Source: Onthophagus taurus | Taxonomy: Eukaryota > Arthropoda > Insecta > Coleoptera > Scarabaeidae | Reading direction: 5' to 3' | DNA length: 64,000 nucleotides | Assembly: GCF_036711975.1 (NCBI RefSeq) | Contig: NC_091967.1 | Coordinates: 19,282,001 to 19,346,000, forward strand | In this document: in pieces, positions 59,476 through 64,000 of the stretch | Layout: each line of letters starts with the position of its first letter | How positions within the stretch are numbered: the first letter of the stretch is position 1 | Program-made: the position numbers and the translations under genes | The notes under the pieces: model-generated | What the model was told of the DNA's origin: nothing | What the model saw: the letters and a program-made list of their open reading frames with translations, nothing else | Databases searched by the model: none

Positions 59476-61080
59476 ATAAACAGACACACCAACCCCAGGT
59501 CACTTTACAAAACGATTTCTATTCATAAATAGGAATATCTAAATATATTAGCAATTTTCAAAATTATTTGCCATGGGCTTTGGTCTAGAGAAAACTTCCA
59601 TAAATAAACTCATTATCAAAATGAGTGTAAATCATGTTTGTGTAAATGTGTAAATCATTACATGTTTTCAACGACAGTTACTTAATGATTTACACCAACA
59701 ATCAATATTGGTAAAGGATATCGATCAGGAACAATTCTTTTATTCAATAATCTGTAATCACCACATAGTAGCTAATTTCAAGTATCAGACCAAAAATGGT
59801 CTTTAGTTACAATAAAATATTTGGCAGAATGTTTAACGGATAAGGAAAAATCAGGATATTATTATCAATTATTTTGCAACATTCAATGTTGCACTTTTTT
59901 TAAATTCTTCCAACAGAAATGAGTAATTTAGATCGCTTTACTATAAATATAACATTTGTGCAGTTAATACTTCCTATATGTATCATTTGAAAAATGACCC
60001 GCTCATGACACTTTTTATAAAATTAGCCGGTTACACAAATGAGGTTTAAATGGCTAAAGAATTTTTCAAATTTCAGCCAAAACAAAAGCTATAGAAACTA
60101 AAATATTTGGAGCTTATGCATATTAAACAGCGAAACTTTATGCAGACAAACACAATTCGAATAAATTTTTACATAACTTATTCATGTTGAAAGCATTATA
60201 CAATTTGCAATATTATCAAACAACTCTCATAAAATACAAAAAATACCATTTGTGTTACACACGAAAAGGTTCAAGAATTTCTACTATTCAAGATGTTTTG
60301 AATACTTCACTGTACATATCTGATCATTACATATCATGTTATTGAAAAACTCAAATAGAATCGGATTAATCTATTAATATAAGACTGTAATGTTATAATT
60401 GACATTTGAATAATGTAAACTCAAAATAAAAAGTAGCCATTAAACTATTCTCTACATTATGTGGTTGATACTGTGGTAATAAACCATTTATCGTTCCCTT
60501 AATGATCAATTATTGCTACTATATTAACGATTTCATTGAAATTAATATCAGCATTTTAATTTCCAATTTTTTAACTGTATCGGATTACGTATTTAAAAGT
60601 TAATTAGGTTTGGCCAACAAAATAGCGTTCCGCGAATAATTTTTTTTACATACCAAAAATTCGGAATTCTGAATTTTAACAAAAATCTTACAGCATAATA
60701 CACATCCAACTGCTCAGAACCGTTGATGTAGTAAATCAATGGCAAGAAAAAGAGAGGAAAATCGATGTGCATCTACAAGACAATTGCTACAATGACTTAT
60801 CGATCAAAACAAAATACCGTATTACAAGAAGTTGGAGATGGTTTTCCTTGTAACTGCTGATCGACGCAAATACTATTAAAATTTCCCATCTGATCTACAA
60901 ATGCTCTACAATTATAATATACAGGTGTCCCGAAACTCAACGTCAAGCGGGCACCGGGCGAGAGGCCAACCCATCCCTGTTATTGTAAAAATAAGACAAA
61001 AATTCCATGTCTCTTAGTTAAGTGTTAATAGACACAGTGTTAATAGAAATCGCGGTTTAGTAGGATGCGGTTATTTCGAA
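59476..61080. other. Non-coding AT-rich DNA
   Basis: No gene. At 60920-60945, ATACAGGTGTCCCGAAACTC resembles a mariner-like end followed by a short GC-rich stretch (GCGGGCACCGGGCGAGAGG); no partner end is seen. Confidence 0.5.
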
Positions 61081-61133
61081 AACGACCTGGCAGATACAAA
61101 ATAAAACCAAATAATACCAATAATACCAAAATA

Positions 61134-61325
61134 CAGTAGAACCTCGATAATCCGAACCGCAGTAACCGAACGCCCAAAAAGCAAAAATTAAATTTCTTTT
61201 GTAAAAGTAATTTTTTTGTAAATTCTTTTGTATCCAATACTTGTGTTTTCAACTATTTAGCAGCAAGATTTGATAATCCGAACCACCTTCGGTCCGAATT
61301 AGTTCGGATTAACGAGGTTCTACTG
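61134..61325. mobile_element. 192-bp pogo/Tigger-type MITE
   Basis: The left end CAGTAGAACCTCGATAATCC continues GAACC, and the right end is TTCGGATTAACGAGGTTC followed by TACTG: inverted repeats of about 25 bp with few mismatches. TA lies on both sides (61132-61133 and 61326-61327). CAGTxGAACCTCGATAATCCGAAC is the well-known terminus of pogo/Tigger elements. Internal repeats of GATAATCCGAACCAC are present and there is no transposase. Confidence 0.92.
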
Positions 61326-61405
61326 TATGTCAAATAATGCCGGTTGTCGGATTCTATTATTAGTTCTTCAAAATTAGGACTCCCTAATTCTTTAAGAGCG
61401 ATTTA

Positions 61406-62419
61406 ATGGAATTACAATCGGAAGAGATGGTGCGTACCAGACAGTACGTCTGGACGGCTGCTTTGGAAGCCCTACTCGGTCTCACACCGCTCCACATATA
61501 TATACAAAAGGAGGTAGCTTTAAGTGCCTTATCACTGAAAACAGTTTCTTCACTCAAGTTGATGCAGGGTAACCTCAGAGGACACCTCGAGATCCTCAAA
61601 GACCCATGTCTAAATCACCTGATTGAAATTAAAACGGACCTCATACCGACGGAATACAATTTCAACCAACCGTATAAGGTCATATTTAGTAGCAGGGATG
61701 ATTGGGCGAAAGGAGGGCCTCAACTAAAAAGAGGAGCCCTAGCCTGGTACACCGATGCTTCAAAGACAGTAAGATCTGGAGTAGGCATGGGCATCAGTGG
61801 ACCAAATAGCCACATCAAATTGCCCCTCAGCTCGGACTTAACAATTTTCCAAGCAGAAGTTCTTGCTATAAACTTCTGCACCGCTTTGAACCTACAGAAG
61901 GGACAAAAAGGTGCATCCATAAACATTTTCACAGACAGTCGGGCCGCCTTAAAGGCAATTCAGGCCTACACGTGTGACTCCGCACTGATCAGAGAGTGTA
62001 CCAACAACCTGAGAGAACTCGCTTCAAAGATAGCCTTACGCTGGAAAGAACTTCCAGGTCACACACAAGCGAAGAGTATGATAATTCCGTCGCAAAACAA
62101 AACCAAAGAGGTTTTATGCCTCAGCAAAGGGGATCTAAGAACGCTCTCAGGCTACCTAACCGGCCATGTGCCCCTAAAATACCACCTCTTCCACATTGGA
62201 CAAGCTGAGGATCAAACTTGTCGACTATGCAACGACGAGTCAGAAACTGCTGAACATATACTGTGCAATTGCGTCGCCAGAGGCCGTCTAAAGCACAACG
62301 TCTTCGGTAAAACTCCCCTGTTACCTACTGACATAAAGGTTCAAGACCTCAGGACAATACTAAGGTGCATTAAGGACCTACATTTGCCCCAAACCTTTGG
62401 AGGGCTAAAGTTACAATAG
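61406..62419 (+). CDS. RNase H domain and C-terminal part of a non-LTR retrotransposon ORF2
   Basis: An open frame of 337 residues, unlike the other retroelements here. Residues 15-35 (TAALEALLGLTPLHIYIQKE) form the connection after reverse transcriptase. RNase H follows with catalytic residues visible: Asp in AWYTDASKT (about 115), Glu in IFQAEVLAINF (about 149) and Asp in IFTDSRAALKAI (about 172), then ELPGHT where the final His/Asp region lies. A zinc-knuckle-like CRLCNDESETAEHILCNC follows (about 275-292). RNase H plus a C-terminal cysteine motif is typical of the I and related clades. A CAATAATAATAATAATAAAG tail at 62466-62485 marks the 3' end. The element is 5'-truncated inside ORF2. 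Confidence 0.9.
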   Translation: MELQSEEMVRTRQYVWTAALEALLGLTPLHIYIQKEVALSALSLKTVSSLKLMQGNLRGHLEILKDPCLNHLIEIKTDLIPTEYNFNQPYKVIFSSRDDWAKGGPQLKRGALAWYTDASKTVRSGVGMGISGPNSHIKLPLSSDLTIFQAEVLAINFCTALNLQKGQKGASINIFTDSRAALKAIQAYTCDSALIRECTNNLRELASKIALRWKELPGHTQAKSMIIPSQNKTKEVLCLSKGDLRTLSGYLTGHVPLKYHLFHIGQAEDQTCRLCNDESETAEHILCNCVARGRLKHNVFGKTPLLPTDIKVQDLRTILRCIKDLHLPQTFGGLKLQ

Positions 62420-62483
62420 ATCTTATAGGTCGCGGTAACGAGAGGGGCCGCCCTCCTCAGCCCGGCAGCAATAATAATAATAA

Positions 62484-62545
62484 TAAAGACAGTACGTCGC
62501 GCCTTTATCTTACCTACATAAAGAAATAGGACGCGACGTCCTGTC
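62484..62545. repeat. Short inverted repeat around ACGTCGCGCC
   Basis: GACAGTACGTCGCG and CGCGACGTCCTGTC are inverted copies with one mismatch about 45 bp apart, directly after the retrotransposon tail. Function unknown; it may be a small element or part of a larger one. Confidence 0.5.
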
Positions 62546-62754
62546 TGGGACGCACCACCTGTTCCGAAAAAAAACCGTGGTTCCGAAAATTTTCAAATTA
62601 ACATATGTTACGTAGAAATGTTCAGTGATTACAACAAACTTTGTCGCAATTTTTTTTATCGAGCGGTTGCGAAGATATCGATCTCTAAAGTGAGGGGCCT
62701 TGACGTTTTGGACGGATAGTAGTCATTTGCCATAATTACGTGATCTTCTTTTTC

Positions 62755-62975
62755 TAGTATCTACTTTTCTGAAAAGAGTATTTTATCTTCCATTTGCAGT
62801 ATCTAATCCTCTACCAGCAGTATCGAAGTCACCTACAAGCAAAATCTAGTCTTCTGCAAACAGTATCTAGTTATTTTTCAGCACTATCTATTTTCTAGAA
62901 TCAGTACTTTCTCTTCCATTAGCAGTATATAATCCTCTGCCAACAATATCTAATTTCAGTTAGCAGTGAAATATC
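62755..62975 (-). repeat. Minisatellite array, same family as 22545 and 27230
   Basis: Repeats of the form GCAGTATCTAATCCTCTACCA and CAGTATCTAGTTATTTTTC with a spacing of about 20-22 bp, equal to the reverse complement of the ACTAGATACTGC units at 22545. It is more diverged than the others. The following 62976-63500 is AT-rich with nothing recognised. Confidence 0.75.
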
Positions 62976-63559
62976 TACAAAAATTAAGTGGTATATCTAA
63001 GCAACTTGTAACAAATATATTTTAAACAATATATTTTTTTAATTAATACTTTTTTCTACCAAATACCTTCCACCGAGTGGTGGCGTGCAAAAATTCGACC
63101 TCGAGAATTTGAGTGATCCATGAGTTATGAGGCCAATTTCTACTATTTTTAGCAGTGTATATGATGTTGTATATATCATGTTTATTTGTAAGGTGAAATA
63201 CAATATAATAACAACATGCAAAATGTTGCTATACGTAATAGAAGGATAGATAGAAGGTTTTATTAAATTTTTCTGATCTTATACATATTGTTATTAACAA
63301 AGTTTACATAACAAAAGAATAACAATTGGATATAAATGATAAATGAATTTAAAATAAAAGCTTTTATTGAACATTTTTTTGTAAAACCACGCCTCTTTTA
63401 AACCTAAAACGTGATGATTTGTTAAGATCAATACAAGTAGCGCATGCGTTTTTGTTAGATTGTATAGGAATATCATCTTAAATACACATTAATTGAATTC
63501 TTTTTTTAGTAGAAATCGGTTTGTTGCGATGATTGTACTGTGCCTAATTGTTTATTTCT

Positions 63560-63740
63560 TTTGTTGTTACATAAAATACAATCGGTAGTTTCGGTCGTGG
63601 ACGTTCGAATACGGTCGCCGGGCTCCGAGTTCTTAGGATTATTATGTCAGAGAGGAGTTTTCGAGTTCAGTATGCGTCCACGGCCGTTGCCGATCGAAGT
63701 GCGCTGCGCTCACCGTGGCCGATTTGATCACAGTAGTGCC
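63560..63740 (+). promoter_or_regulatory. Possible promoter region near right edge
   Basis: A GC-rich island (GGTCGCCGGGCTCCGAG and GTCCACGGCCGTTGCCGATC) in otherwise AT-rich DNA, with a TTCAGTATG initiator-like sequence at 63666-63674. The 98-residue frame across it has no family features. It may be the first exon of a gene beyond the window; low confidence. Confidence 0.3.
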
Positions 63741-64000
63741 TTACGTACAGTTTACTTTAGGTTCAAAATCGCGCCTAATCAAAAGAAACGCAAAACAAAC
63801 TATTTAAATCATGTTCTCGTTGTTGTTACTGTATAGTGACGTGAAAATTGTGTAATAATTTAAGGATACGATACGTTATTTTTTCATTCTAAGCGATACA
63901 TATAAATTCATTTAGGTAAATTTTGCCAACAACAAAAAATTCACATTATTTTAGAACCAAGCTTAAACTATTTCATTTATTGTGATTATTGAAATAATTC

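Noticed and set aside
63540..63836. 98-residue frame at the right edge
   Set aside because: High GC explains the open frame; no domain features. Listed only as a possible promoter region.

Overview
The window is nuclear DNA of an insect, most likely a beetle. It is AT-rich and full of transposon remnants. Several introns are only 50-60 bp, and the recognisable genes are all animal genes with insect features, such as Mad and a 12-cysteine hemolymph protein. The order within insects is inferred from intron size and general character; nothing here proves it.

Six host genes are supported. A divergent pair shares a promoter of about 300 bp: GINS1/PSF1 (minus, 13732-14436, DNA replication) and mRpL4 (plus, 14738-15616, mitochondrial ribosome). 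Next is the Hsp70/Hsp90 co-chaperone Stip1/Hop (plus, 16278-21212), with a good heat-shock element just upstream and a 3 kb intron full of repeats. Mad, the BMP-pathway Smad (plus, 28393-29760), has its whole coding region in one exon and a likely non-coding first exon ending at 25000. A five-exon gene for a secreted DUF1397 '27 kDa hemolymph glycoprotein' lies on the minus strand (38446-39472). A CAP-Gly microtubule-binding protein has a 2.1 kb coding exon (52695-54790) and a second exon (57386-57507). Its first exon may be the promoter-proximal ATG exon at 32314-32402, in which case the hemolymph gene is nested in its 20 kb intron.

Most other sequence is repetitive: hAT transposase remains (3-544), a 179-bp satellite (3050-5350), at least eight broken non-LTR retrotransposons, a deleted gypsy element with nearly identical 144-bp LTRs (40762-42754), piggyBac and integrase scraps, several inverted-repeat elements, and four arrays of a 20-22 bp minisatellite family.

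The most interesting structures are composite repeats. At 34529-36788 a reverse transcriptase frame is interrupted by two direct copies of a 165-bp hAT-type MITE flanking 11 satellite monomers. The outer flanks are one 8-bp duplication and the inner flanks are a different one. That is the footprint expected if a satellite circle carrying a MITE recombined into a resident MITE. In the Mad intron, an array of large hairpins plus duplicated minisatellite blocks is bounded by about 38-bp inverted repeats (25741-28338), which suggests one large non-autonomous element. A 1.2 kb near-perfect palindrome with TA duplications interrupts another reverse transcriptase (50563-51767). No RNA genes, CRISPR arrays or prokaryotic features were found.
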